In this document: positions 1-7,777 of the stretch, in pieces | Layout: the number at the start of each line of letters is the position of its first letter | How positions within the stretch are numbered: position 1 is the first letter of the stretch | DNA from: Sporosarcina luteola | GTDB lineage: Bacteria; Bacillota; Bacilli; Bacillales_A; Planococcaceae | Length of the DNA: 64,000 nucleotides | NCBI GenBank assembly: GCA_014204635.1 | Contig: JACHLS010000004.1 | Coordinates: 1 to 64,000 of the forward strand | Reading direction: 5' to 3' | Position numbers and translations under genes: made by a program | The notes under the pieces: generated by a model | The model's input: the letters and a program-made list of their open reading frames with translations, nothing else | What the model was told of the DNA's origin: nothing | Databases searched by the model: none

Positions 1-1011
1 CTCGACGATCGAGGCATTCCTCTTGTCGTATGCAATCCTATGCACGTCAAGAAATCCAAAGAGCTTGACGACAATCTTCAGACCAAGAACGACGCCAAAG
101 ATGCCCTCGTCATCGCCAGATTGGTGAAGGACGGCAGGTACAGCTATCCACGCATTTTAAGAGAGACGGAGGCTGAACTGCGTGCAGGTGCAACGCTGAA
201 AGGCAATCTGACTAAAGAATTGAACGCTGTCAAAAATAAGATAATTCGCTGGACCGATCGTTATTTTCCCGAGTTTCAACAAGTGTTTCCAAGTCTCGGA
301 AAAATGGCACTCGCGGCACTCGAATGTACACCGTTTCCTAACGATATTATGGGAAAAGAGCCGATTGAATTGGTTGAAATCTACCGGAATGTGGAGGGAA
401 TGAAATCTCCCCAGATACCGAAGGCGAAGAAACTTATTGATTCAGCGCTTATTTCGATTGGCGTGACTGAAGGACAGACGATGGCCCGTCTTGAGATAGC
501 CACACTTGTCCAACGCCATCGCCAGCTTGAGAAGGAGCTTGAATCGCTTCATGAGCAGTTGATGAAACTTATTCAAGCGACTGTTGAGTATGAGTATCTC
601 CGAACGGTCCCAGGCCTTGGAGACGCAACCATAATTGATTTACTATCTGAAATCGGCACCTTCGCCCAATACGATCATCCACGCCAACTATTGAAACTCG
701 CGGGATTGACACTTAGGGAGAATTCTTCCGGACAGCATAAAGGACAGAAACGAATTTCTAAGAGAGGAAGAAGTCAGCTACGTGCGCTGCTCTTCCGGGT
801 CATGATGCCGATGGTTCGACATAATAAGGCATTCCGACAACTGCACGAATATTACACGACCAGACAAGTAAACCCGTTACGCAAGAAACAGTCCATTGTA
901 GTTCTCTGTGGAAAACTGCTGAAGGTACTGCACGCAATCTCTACGAAGCATATGGCATTTGACGCGGATCAGATGATGCGGGCTATTCCCAAGCTCGATA
1001 GAGCTGCCTAA
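1..1011 (+). CDS. IS110-family transposase, 5' end cut by the window
   Basis: Recombinase of an IS110-type insertion sequence, which moves through an RNA-guided mechanism. The reading frame is open from base 1, so the true start lies upstream; 336 residues are visible. The N-terminal RuvC-like (DEDD) domain shows TKNDAKDALVIA near residue 30. The C-terminal transposase-20 domain starts with RTVPGLGDATIIDLLSEIG and continues with AGLTLRENSSGQHKGQ and SKRGRSQLRALLF, the region carrying the conserved serine of this family. No frameshift is visible in the part seen. Family assignment is secure; the subgroup (IS110 or IS1111) cannot be settled without the left end. Confidence 0.93.
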   Translation, partial: LDDRGIPLVVCNPMHVKKSKELDDNLQTKNDAKDALVIARLVKDGRYSYPRILRETEAELRAGATLKGNLTKELNAVKNKIIRWTDRYFPEFQQVFPSLGKMALAALECTPFPNDIMGKEPIELVEIYRNVEGMKSPQIPKAKKLIDSALISIGVTEGQTMARLEIATLVQRHRQLEKELESLHEQLMKLIQATVEYEYLRTVPGLGDATIIDLLSEIGTFAQYDHPRQLLKLAGLTLRENSSGQHKGQKRISKRGRSQLRALLFRVMMPMVRHNKAFRQLHEYYTTRQVNPLRKKQSIVVLCGKLLKVLHAISTKHMAFDADQMMRAIPKLDRAA

Positions 1012-1345
1012 GCATTACATTCTTAGTGAATGACTAGAAAATTGGATGACACGGAGAAGCCGGCATTATATTTTCCATACGACCAATGAGTCCCCTGAGG
1101 AGCTTCGCCAGCCTCCGCCTTATGACTAGACCGAACGAAGGAATGTAGGTGCACAAGACGCCAAGAGACATGGGAGGGTACGTCATCATAAGCAATGCGG
1201 AGATCCAGAGTGCATCGTATATGGAACTATCATCGCAACCAGCATTATCCAGCGATGACCGCGTAGCGCACCAGAGGACGTTTGAAGATTCAAATATCAA
1301 ATCACTAATGTTAAAACGAGTGTCAAAAAAATATTTTTGGCACCC
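1012..1345 (+). mobile_element. Noncoding right end of the IS110 element, candidate bridge-RNA region
   Basis: About 330 bases between the transposase stop and the next gene hold no convincing reading frame. IS110-family elements carry long noncoding ends, and one of these encodes the bridge (seeker) RNA that pairs with donor and target DNA. The composition differs from the AT-rich DNA that starts near 1290, so the element probably ends around 1290-1345. The exact boundary and any RNA are inference. An inverted repeat, CAACGG with CCGTTG, follows at 1349-1366. Confidence 0.4.
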
Positions 1346-1398
1346 TTACAACGGCTTAAACCGTTGATACATCAACATTTATAGAGGGAGGAATAACA

Positions 1399-2205
1399 AT
1401 GAAGGTAGCAATCGCACAATTTAAAACGTCGACCGATAAAGAAGAAAATTTACAAAAAGCAATTTCGTATATTCATAAATCCGGTAAGGAGGGTGCCGAT
1501 TTTGTCATTTTACCTGAATTCTTTATGGGGTTAACACTAGGAGACTCTGCTAAGAGACCGGTAGATTATGCGGAACCGATAGACGGTTCCTTTGTCCAAC
1601 AGTTGTGCAGTGCTGCAAAAGAAAATCATGTTTATGTAATTGGTGGTATCTTTGAGTTGAGTGACGAGGACGTGAATCGGGCTCATAATACGACCGTTGT
1701 CATAAACAAGCAAGGAAAACTTCTGTATCGTTACCGAAAGACGCATTTATGTGATTCCTTTTCGTCTAAAGAGTCGGATACAATTATTCCTGGGAAAGAG
1801 GCATTCCCCATTATTGAAACCGAATTTGGCAAGTTAGGATTAGTTGTTTGCTATGAACTACGGTTCCCGGAAGTTACAAGACAGTTAATACTGAATCAAG
1901 CGGATTTTATTATTGTTTCTTCTGCTTGGTATAACGGGATATTAAAAGAAGATCATTGGGAAGTTCTTTTGCGTGCCAGAGCAATTGAAAATACAACCTT
2001 TATGATAGCAGCAAATCAAACGGGAAATATTTTCTCAGGACGAAGCATGATTGTTGATCCGATGGGAGTAGTTGTTTCGAGTACAGGAGAAGAAGAAGAT
2101 TTAATCGTAACTACCATTGACCTCGATCGAATTCAAAGAGTTCGAAATATCGTATCTAATATGGAACATCGTCGTCCTGAACTATATGGAAACTTAATTG
2201 AATAG
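1399..2205 (+). CDS. Carbon-nitrogen hydrolase (nitrilase superfamily)
   Basis: Hydrolyses a non-peptide C-N bond (amide or nitrile); the substrate is not readable from sequence. The nitrilase Glu-Lys-Cys triad is visible: Glu40 in VILPEFFMG, Lys near 114 in YRKTHLCD, and Cys near 151 in GLVVCYELRFPE. The length, 268 residues, is normal for the family, close to omega-amidase and YafV/NIT2-like proteins. The start follows a strong GGGAGG site 8 bases upstream. It is a single gene between an IS110 element and a bidirectional terminator, and is AT-richer than the core genes, which suggests acquisition by transfer. Confidence 0.9.
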   Translation: MKVAIAQFKTSTDKEENLQKAISYIHKSGKEGADFVILPEFFMGLTLGDSAKRPVDYAEPIDGSFVQQLCSAAKENHVYVIGGIFELSDEDVNRAHNTTVVINKQGKLLYRYRKTHLCDSFSSKESDTIIPGKEAFPIIETEFGKLGLVVCYELRFPEVTRQLILNQADFIIVSSAWYNGILKEDHWEVLLRARAIENTTFMIAANQTGNIFSGRSMIVDPMGVVVSSTGEEEDLIVTTIDLDRIQRVRNIVSNMEHRRPELYGNLIE

Positions 2206-2271
2206 TCATTAAAGAGGATTTTCTTGTAAACTCCAGAGTAATTGTCTACAAAGGTATTCTCCTAAACAAAA

Positions 2272-2318
2272 AATGACCATAAACGCTGATTGACCAACGT
2301 TTATGGTCATTCTATTTA
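2272..2318. terminator. Bidirectional rho-independent terminator
   Basis: A perfect 14-bp stem (AATGACCATAAACG with CGTTTATGGTCATT, 12-base loop) with A-rich DNA on the left and T-rich DNA on the right. It lies between the plus-strand nitrilase gene and the minus-strand FtsW-like gene, so it can end both transcripts. Confidence 0.85.
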
Positions 2319-2402
2319 TTTCTAACTTGTTCATTTTTTATTCGGTCTTAGTTATAAGTGTGGTATCTTTCCAATCACAGTTTCTTCGTCTTGTCGAATT
2401 TT

Positions 2403-3686
2403 CTATTGCTGTGATTCAACAATTCTCACAGATAGCAAATCCTTCCGCCGATATACGCTCAATACAATACCCATAATAAAAGCATTCAGTAATATTGGCA
2501 TTACGCCATAACTAATGAACGGCAAAGAAAGTGAAGTAATAGGGAGCAAACCCAATGTCATGGCGACATTGCCAACTAACTGAACCGTATACATGGCAAC
2601 TGCACCGATTAACAATAACTTACCAAAAGGATCTTGGATAGTACGTGTAATCATCATAATTCTTACGATGAAGAGGGAGAGAAGCAAAACAAGTGCTCCA
2701 GCGGCTAGCCAGCCAAAATAATAAGTGAAGCCGGCAAAAACATAATCGTTGTGGACCTCTGGTATCCTGCCACTGCCCAATACGTTACCAAACCATCCCG
2801 CATTTGAGATATGCTCTTTGAATAGCAATATTAAATAGCCATCACCTTCCGCAAACTGTTCAGGATTGATAAAGGCTAAAAATCTATCTATTTGCGATAG
2901 TCTTGTGTACGGCCAGACTACGAAACTTAACAATAGCAGGAAACCTACCACACAAACCATAATGATCCATTTTCTTTTCCAACTAAAACTACTCATAAGA
3001 AAAACCGACAGTACCATCGCCAAATATATAATAATTGTCGGTAGGGTAGCTGCCATAGATAGTAAATAAATGGAAAGTAATAAAAATAAAGCTATTTTCC
3101 AAGTAGGCAACTTCTTTTGATTAAAAATAGCTGCCCATGCTAAAAGAAATAATGGAATAGCCATTAAAGCCTCTATTCTTAATGGCCCTATTGCCATATA
3201 AGATTGCGAATGCACCAGAAGGATTAAAATAAGTAGTCCCGCTCCATAAAACCTCATGCTAAACTTCTCCAGTTTTCGATAATCCATCAGCATCATCCCA
3301 ATAGCAATTGCTCCACCTAATACAACAAGCACAGCTTTACGTGTCAAAAAATAATTAGCATCTAGACCAAAAGTCGAGTAATAATCTGCACCAATAAATA
3401 AAACCGGTAAAAATCCTATCCCCATCACTGCAGCTAATAATACTATCATCAGCCAATCAATTTTAGGCCGGTGAAGTTTGTTCAACTGATGTCCAAGCAT
3501 TACTGGATTCCCCATGTGTCCGACAGCTTTTTCTTCTGCTGCTGTTTCATCTAATCCTTTCGTCATCCATTTGTTTTTTGCCTCTATCAGATGATGACTT
3601 AACTCGGCTGCCACAAATTCCTTAGCCTCTTTTGAATTTATCTGACTCTTCACTTCATCTAAAAATGACTCACTTCTCTCGTGCAC
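2403..3686 (-). CDS. FtsW/RodA/SpoVE-family membrane protein with N-terminal helical prefix domain
   Basis: A 427-residue protein. The first ~75 residues are a soluble helical domain (LDEVKSQINSKEAKEFVAAE onward) of the kind found with PadR regulators (HAAS/DUF1700-like). About ten membrane segments follow, with the SEDS-family signature near the C-terminus, where GWFGNVLGSGRIPEVHNDY precedes a conserved FAG...GW segment. SEDS proteins polymerise glycan strands from lipid II. This copy replaces the usual TDFIFA...EE with NDYVFA...YY, so activity is uncertain. It is the last gene of a sigma-PadR-FtsW-like unit, 7 bp after the PadR gene, which suggests envelope-stress control rather than a housekeeping division role. 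Confidence 0.85.
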   Translation of the reverse strand: MHERSESFLDEVKSQINSKEAKEFVAAELSHHLIEAKNKWMTKGLDETAAEEKAVGHMGNPVMLGHQLNKLHRPKIDWLMIVLLAAVMGIGFLPVLFIGADYYSTFGLDANYFLTRKAVLVVLGGAIAIGMMLMDYRKLEKFSMRFYGAGLLILILLVHSQSYMAIGPLRIEALMAIPLFLLAWAAIFNQKKLPTWKIALFLLLSIYLLSMAATLPTIIIYLAMVLSVFLMSSFSWKRKWIIMVCVVGFLLLLSFVVWPYTRLSQIDRFLAFINPEQFAEGDGYLILLFKEHISNAGWFGNVLGSGRIPEVHNDYVFAGFTYYFGWLAAGALVLLLSLFIVRIMMITRTIQDPFGKLLLIGAVAMYTVQLVGNVAMTLGLLPITSLSLPFISYGVMPILLNAFIMGIVLSVYRRKDLLSVRIVESQQ

Positions 3687-3693
3687 TTGTCTT

Positions 3694-4092
3694 TCACCCC
3701 TCCACGATCGCTTTCAAAGAGATACGTTTACTTTTGGTTTGTTTCTCCATTTTTCCTGCTAATTTTTTGCCTTTCTCGTTTAATTGGTAATACTTTACCC
3801 CTGCCTCGTTCCAGCTAGATTGTAAATATCCGTCCCTCTCCAATTGGTGCAACAACGCATATAAGCCGCCTTCGTTATCTTCGAATTTACGAATGCCTCT
3901 TCCTTGCAAAAACTGCATTAAATCATAACCCGTTTTTTCTACGACAAGCAATTGCATAACAGCTAACTGAACATCACCACCCGTTTCATCAATTTTCTCT
4001 CGCACTTTCTTGCGATGCTGATCTGTAAATTGAAGGTCACTAAATGTCGTATCATCCATTATTTTTTTTAATCCTTTTAAACGATTCTCCAT
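3694..4092 (-). CDS. PadR-family transcriptional regulator
   Basis: A 132-residue protein with a PadR winged helix in the middle: LAVMQLLVVEKTGYDLMQFLQGRG, then GGLYALLHQLERDGYLQSSW and KYYQLNEKGKKL. The N-terminal ~35 residues are an added helical extension. PadR proteins are usually repressors of a linked membrane protein. Here the gene lies between an ECF sigma factor gene (4-bp gap) and an FtsW-like gene (7-bp gap), so the three are almost certainly co-transcribed. The likely targets are its own operon, by analogy with PadR/HAAS cassettes; the ligand is unknown. Confidence 0.88.
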   Translation of the reverse strand: MENRLKGLKKIMDDTTFSDLQFTDQHRKKVREKIDETGGDVQLAVMQLLVVEKTGYDLMQFLQGRGIRKFEDNEGGLYALLHQLERDGYLQSSWNEAGVKYYQLNEKGKKLAGKMEKQTKSKRISLKAIVEG

Positions 4093-4096
4093 TCTC

Positions 4097-4630
4097 TTAC
4101 GCCTCCAATTGTTCTTTCAATAACTCTTTTGCACGTCTCAGTCGCGTTTTAACCGTATTCACACCAGCTTCGGTTATGATTGCTATTTCTTTGATTAATA
4201 ACTCCTCATAATAGAAGAGATAGATCACTTCCCGATATTTTATCGGCAGTGTCATCATCGCAGAGATTAATTGATCATCCTCTTCTCTTTGAATGACAAC
4301 ATTTTCGACAATTTCTGTTGTTATTTGATGAGTAATTGATTGTTCTTCCGGGATAAATACATGATTGTTATACCAACTTTTCAGGAAATCCTTACAGTGA
4401 TTGATTGCAATACGCCATAACCATGTGCGTAGCGATGAATTTCCTTTGTATGTATGAATGTATTTATAACACTTCACAAAAATATCCTGTGTCAAATCCT
4501 CCGCTATATCTTTATTATTCACGTATGAGTACACAAGCCTTAAAATATCCTGTCCATAGCGATTCATGATTTCATCCAGCAGTACTTCCCTTTCTTCTAT
4601 CTCATGCGCTTTGTCAAATATTTCCTCCAC
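4097..4630 (-). CDS. ECF-type sigma-70 family RNA polymerase sigma factor
   Basis: A 177-residue extracytoplasmic-function sigma factor. Region 2 is seen in DILRLVYSYVNNKDIAEDLTQ and LRTWLWRIAINHCKDFL. Region 4 is seen in LPIKYREVIYLFYYEELLIK followed by VNTVKTRLRRAKELLKEQL. There is no region 3. The start is GTG, preceded by a GGGGGG tract. No classical anti-sigma gene is adjacent; the next genes are a PadR regulator and an FtsW-like protein, either of which could modulate it. A possible self-recognised promoter lies just upstream. Confidence 0.92.
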   Translation of the reverse strand: MEEIFDKAHEIEEREVLLDEIMNRYGQDILRLVYSYVNNKDIAEDLTQDIFVKCYKYIHTYKGNSSLRTWLWRIAINHCKDFLKSWYNNHVFIPEEQSITHQITTEIVENVVIQREEDDQLISAMMTLPIKYREVIYLFYYEELLIKEIAIITEAGVNTVKTRLRRAKELLKEQLEA

Positions 4631-4653
4631 CCATATCCCCCCTCGTATTTATA

Positions 4654-4680
4654 GACGACGCATCCTAGTCTAAGGTTTTT
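4654..4680 (-). promoter_or_regulatory. Possible ECF-type autoregulated promoter of the sigma-PadR-FtsW unit
   Basis: On the minus strand, AAAAACC is followed after 16 bases by CGTCTAT. This resembles the AAC...CGTC architecture of ECF promoters such as those of SigM/SigV. It sits 24 bases upstream of the GTG start. The match is good but short, so the call is tentative. Confidence 0.5.
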
Positions 4681-5036
4681 TAAAAATTTTAGAAGTCCGA
4701 AAGATACAACCTAAAAAAGTGGATAGAATATAGCACGATTATTTCGCCAGTTCTGTCCTCCGAAAGAACAACTTACGTGTAGCAATTACAAACCTTGCAG
4801 TAGTAAGGAATATAGTCATATAGACACACCGACCGCCAAGGAATCGTTTTGTAAGTGTTCCAATCCGAATCACGACCACCTAGACTTTACTTCAATTTAA
4901 TGAAAATTCTATATTACCTTCCCTAAAGCTTTTTTGTAATATAAGCACACTATCGCTAAATAAGGAAATTCGGTAGACTGAGTTAACAAAAGAATCGTAA
5001 AGTTTATAATGGCTTTCTAAGTAATATCAGCTTTTT
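4681..5036. other. Intergenic region between two divergent ECF modules
   Basis: About 360 AT-rich bases separate the two divergently oriented sigma operons. I find no reading frame with a ribosome site and no strong hairpin. Confidence 0.5.
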
Positions 5037-5062
5037 TGAACGAAATGAAGAAACGCTGCGTC
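5037..5062 (+). promoter_or_regulatory. Probable ECF-type promoter of the sigma-DUF4179 operon
   Basis: TGAACG at 5037, a 16-base spacer, then CGTC at 5059 followed by TA. This closely matches the TGAAAC-N16-CGTC pattern of Bacillus ECF sigma promoters and lies directly before the sigma gene. Autoregulation is therefore likely. Confidence 0.65.
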
Positions 5063-5086
5063 TAATGAAGGAAGGAGGCGAAAAGG

Positions 5087-5587
5087 ATGGAATTTGAAAT
5101 CGTGCGGCGTGCTATTCGAGGGGATCATCAAGCGATACTTTCACTTATTGAAATGGATGAAGAGATTTTATATCGCATGGCTTTTACATATATGAAAAAT
5201 GAACAAGACACTTTAGACGTAATGCAGGAGCTTATTTACAAGGCCCTAAAAAAAATGCATACCGTTAAACAGCAAGAATATGCGAGAACATGGCTCGTCC
5301 GAGTTTTAATCAATTGTTGTAAAGACCATTTAAGAAAACGACAACCAACCGTTCCAATTGAGGAACATCACTTATCTGGATGGGCCATCTATTCTGATTT
5401 GGAGCGACTACTGGAAGAATTATCTTTGTCCGAGCAGCAACTCGTCTATATGAAATATTTTCAGCAATTAAAAAACAAAGAAATTGCTGTGCTAAATCAA
5501 ATTCCTGAGGGCACTGTAAAGTCTAAACTGCACCACATATTAAAGAAGCTTAGAAGTTCCGCTGGAGAAAAGGAGGACTGGCTATGA
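5087..5587 (+). CDS. ECF-type sigma factor (SigV-like class)
   Basis: A 166-residue sigma-70 family protein with region 2 (ILYRMAFTYMKNEQDTLDVM, then ARTWLVRVLINCCKDHLRKR) and region 4 (LSEQQLVYMKYFQQLKNKEI, then IPEGTVKSKLHHILKKLR). The start has a GGAGG site 8 bases upstream. Its stop overlaps the ATG of the following DUF4179 gene (ATGA), the usual coupling of a sigma factor to its membrane-bound anti-sigma. It probably responds to a cell-envelope signal; the exact inducer cannot be read. Confidence 0.92.
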   Translation: MEFEIVRRAIRGDHQAILSLIEMDEEILYRMAFTYMKNEQDTLDVMQELIYKALKKMHTVKQQEYARTWLVRVLINCCKDHLRKRQPTVPIEEHHLSGWAIYSDLERLLEELSLSEQQLVYMKYFQQLKNKEIAVLNQIPEGTVKSKLHHILKKLRSSAGEKEDWL

Positions 5588-6855
5588 GTAAACTACCGAT
5601 TGACGTTCCAAAGGAGAAACTTCAACAAATTCGAATGAATACCTTTCGTAAAGTTCAGCGAGAAAAAATAACAAAGAAGCGCATTGTCCCAGTTGCACTA
5701 GTTGCTTTGTTTTGCCTATGTATTCTATTTTCAATTCGTGTTTCTCCTACTTTTGCTAGTTATGTTGCAAAAATACCTGGTTTTCATGCACTTGTATCAG
5801 CGATTAGTTCCGATGCTGGTATAAAAGACATTGTGGACAATCAATATTATGAAGAGATCAATGTAACAGAGTCTAAAAATGGCCTATCGTTAACATTGCA
5901 AGGCGCGATTGCAGATCATACGGGATTAGTACTTTTTTATGGAGCCGATGCTCTATTGAATATGTCGGATTTATACTTGAATGACGTTCAATTGTTCCAA
6001 GGAGACGATCAAATACTAGGAGACTATCAAACATCCGGTCGTAGTACCTTTGTGGAAACAGATAATCAAGAATACACCTCATCTACAGTAGAATATAACT
6101 TTCCAGAGCCCATCGTGTATACGTCGAAGGATTTTAAAGCCGTTTTTCATTTTAAAGATAAAGAAAAGGGGGATTTTGAAATTACGATCCCCTTTACCCT
6201 ACAAAATGAAATAGCGCAGGAAAAAGTTATTCCTGTGAATCGTATGGTAGATATAGACGGTCAGAAATTTACAATAACACAAATTCGAAGATCTCCATTA
6301 AAAACGGCCATAGATATTGAACTAGAAGAAGCGAATACAATGCAAATATTAGCTTTTGATGATATTGCAGTCATGACGGATAGTGGTGAGCGAAGATATA
6401 GTATTATAAATGGCACTTCAAAGCACGGAGATATTCGCGACGGCAAATTTACGCTCTATGTGCAAAGTAATTATTTTCATGATTCAGATTCCCTCACGAT
6501 TAATATTGGTGCTGTTCAAGCTGTTCCTAAGGGCGAGGATTTTATAGAAGTTGATTTTGGCACAAAAGTAGTCAAGAAACCCGAGTATTTCGATTGGGAC
6601 ATTTCCGTAACGTCTCAAAATGTATCAGTTGCTGTTAAGAAAGGGGATAATCGAGGTAGACTTCTAAGATTATGGAATGCAGTAAAAGAAGATGGTACGC
6701 CGTTAGAACTTACGCGTGCCACAATTACAGAAGATGAGCAGTACGAAATGGAGACGACGTATTTTCAAGATTATGATGGCAAAGCAAAACTATATTTCGA
6801 CTATTACTTCAATCCCATCGGAAAAAATATTGAAATGACTATTCCATTGCAGTAA
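5584..6855 (+). CDS. DUF4179-domain membrane protein, probable anti-sigma factor
   Basis: A 423-residue protein. A ~35-residue basic cytoplasmic segment would contact the sigma factor. One membrane helix follows at about residues 38-55 (VPVALVALFCLCILFSIRV), then the DUF4179 signature SPTFASYVAKIPGF and a large beta-rich extracellular part. Translation is coupled to the upstream sigma gene by a 4-base overlap. In sigma/DUF4179 pairs of Bacilli this protein is taken to hold the sigma factor at the membrane until a signal arrives. The function is inferred from family and context. Confidence 0.85.
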   Translation: MSKLPIDVPKEKLQQIRMNTFRKVQREKITKKRIVPVALVALFCLCILFSIRVSPTFASYVAKIPGFHALVSAISSDAGIKDIVDNQYYEEINVTESKNGLSLTLQGAIADHTGLVLFYGADALLNMSDLYLNDVQLFQGDDQILGDYQTSGRSTFVETDNQEYTSSTVEYNFPEPIVYTSKDFKAVFHFKDKEKGDFEITIPFTLQNEIAQEKVIPVNRMVDIDGQKFTITQIRRSPLKTAIDIELEEANTMQILAFDDIAVMTDSGERRYSIINGTSKHGDIRDGKFTLYVQSNYFHDSDSLTINIGAVQAVPKGEDFIEVDFGTKVVKKPEYFDWDISVTSQNVSVAVKKGDNRGRLLRLWNAVKEDGTPLELTRATITEDEQYEMETTYFQDYDGKAKLYFDYYFNPIGKNIEMTIPLQ

Positions 6856-6985
6856 AGTACAGAGGGTAATTTTATGGATGAATGAAGTGAAATTTAGTAA
6901 GTATTTGTCGGTAGGTTTTAGAGGGAGATAGATCGTTTCGTGAAGAATTCTACTTAACCTAACTGGCGCTGACTTCAAAAAGATC

Positions 6986-7017
6986 AGGACTTGCCTTCAT
7001 AAATGCAAGTCCTTTTT
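6986..7017 (+). terminator. Rho-independent terminator after the sigma-DUF4179 operon
   Basis: AGGACTTGC pairs with GCAAGTCCT across a 10-base loop and is followed by TTTTTAT. It lies 130 bases after the DUF4179 stop. Confidence 0.85.
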
Positions 7018-7296
7018 ATGCTCTGACAATTGCTCATATGCGAGTGGTTGTATTGACTGGGTTGCATACGACTAGCCATTTGCGTTCCCTCCATTCAACT
7101 TTCGTTTGGATAGCAATCAAAATATCCGTACCTTATACACTTTTGAAATCATATTAAAAATATTGTTATATGTTGTCGAAAGTTTTTAAATTATATGATT
7201 TGATAAATAAATACTAATATTATAAGATTAATATTAAAGTTTAATAGAAAGGAGGAAAGAGAAGAAAAACAAAAAAAAACAATTGGAGGGTTTTTC
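7018..7296. other. AT-rich leader before the small secreted protein gene
   Basis: Very AT-rich DNA, especially 7140-7260, with runs such as ATATTATAAG that could serve as -10 boxes. I cannot fix a promoter with confidence. No reading frame is seen. Confidence 0.4.
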
Positions 7297-7629
7297 ATGT
7301 TAAATATGAAAAAGACAAGAAACAGTATCATCGGAGGAATAGGACTAGCATTATTGTTATCATTCGGTTTTGAACCTCACCAAGGATCTGCTACGACTTT
7401 ATCAACCACTGAATCGATTACAACTAATGAAATTGGCATAACAGCTTTTAGTCGATTTGTTGATAACCACTGGGTAAATGGACCAGGAAAAGCTCCTCAG
7501 ACTATTCTATATAATAAAGATGGATGGACTGGCACCCTTAATTTAATGGAAAGTCATACTGGAGGCTTAGGGTACAATGCGAGATACGCAGGAACCGTTT
7601 ACTGCGAAGGACGTTGCACACTTGATTAA
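7297..7629 (+). CDS. Small secreted protein with a C-terminal cysteine pair
   Basis: A 110-residue protein of unknown function. A signal peptide is clear: basic MKKTRNS, then hydrophobic IIGGIGLALLLSFGF, with possible cleavage after HQGSAT. The mature part carries ILYNKDGWTGTLNL and ARYAGTVYCEGRCTLD, a GTL/GTV strand pattern seen in small secreted Bacillus proteins. Two Cys residues spaced CEGRC lie six residues from the end. The start follows GGAGG with 7-base spacing, and a terminator follows at 7676, so this is a complete one-gene unit. A secreted antimicrobial or signalling role is possible but not shown. Confidence 0.75.
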   Translation: MLNMKKTRNSIIGGIGLALLLSFGFEPHQGSATTLSTTESITTNEIGITAFSRFVDNHWVNGPGKAPQTILYNKDGWTGTLNLMESHTGGLGYNARYAGTVYCEGRCTLD

Positions 7630-7675
7630 CCAAGAAACAACTATGTAGGTGAAGTCTCGACATTTCATATGATGC

Positions 7676-7702
7676 GTCCATCCATAAGGGTGGACTTTTT
7701 CT
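7676..7702 (+). terminator. Rho-independent terminator of the small secreted protein gene
   Basis: GTCCATCC and GGGTGGAC form an 8-bp stem with a 4-base loop, followed by TTTTTCTCTTT. Confidence 0.8.
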
Positions 7703-7731
7703 CTTTGTCCAAACACAATGTATAGATTCAT

Positions 7732-7762
7732 AAAAAATGCCCCATCCAATTAAGGACAGGGC
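7732..7762 (-). terminator. Terminator of the prophage lysis genes
   Basis: On the minus strand GCCCTGTCC pairs with GGATGGGGC (two G-T pairs) across a 6-base loop and runs into ATTTTTTA. It lies 15 bases after the endolysin stop. Confidence 0.75.
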
Positions 7763-7777
7763 GTTAAGGCTATAAAG

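Noticed and set aside
1034-1367. Short frames in the IS110 right end
   Set aside because: They have no ribosome sites and conflict with the noncoding nature of IS110 ends.
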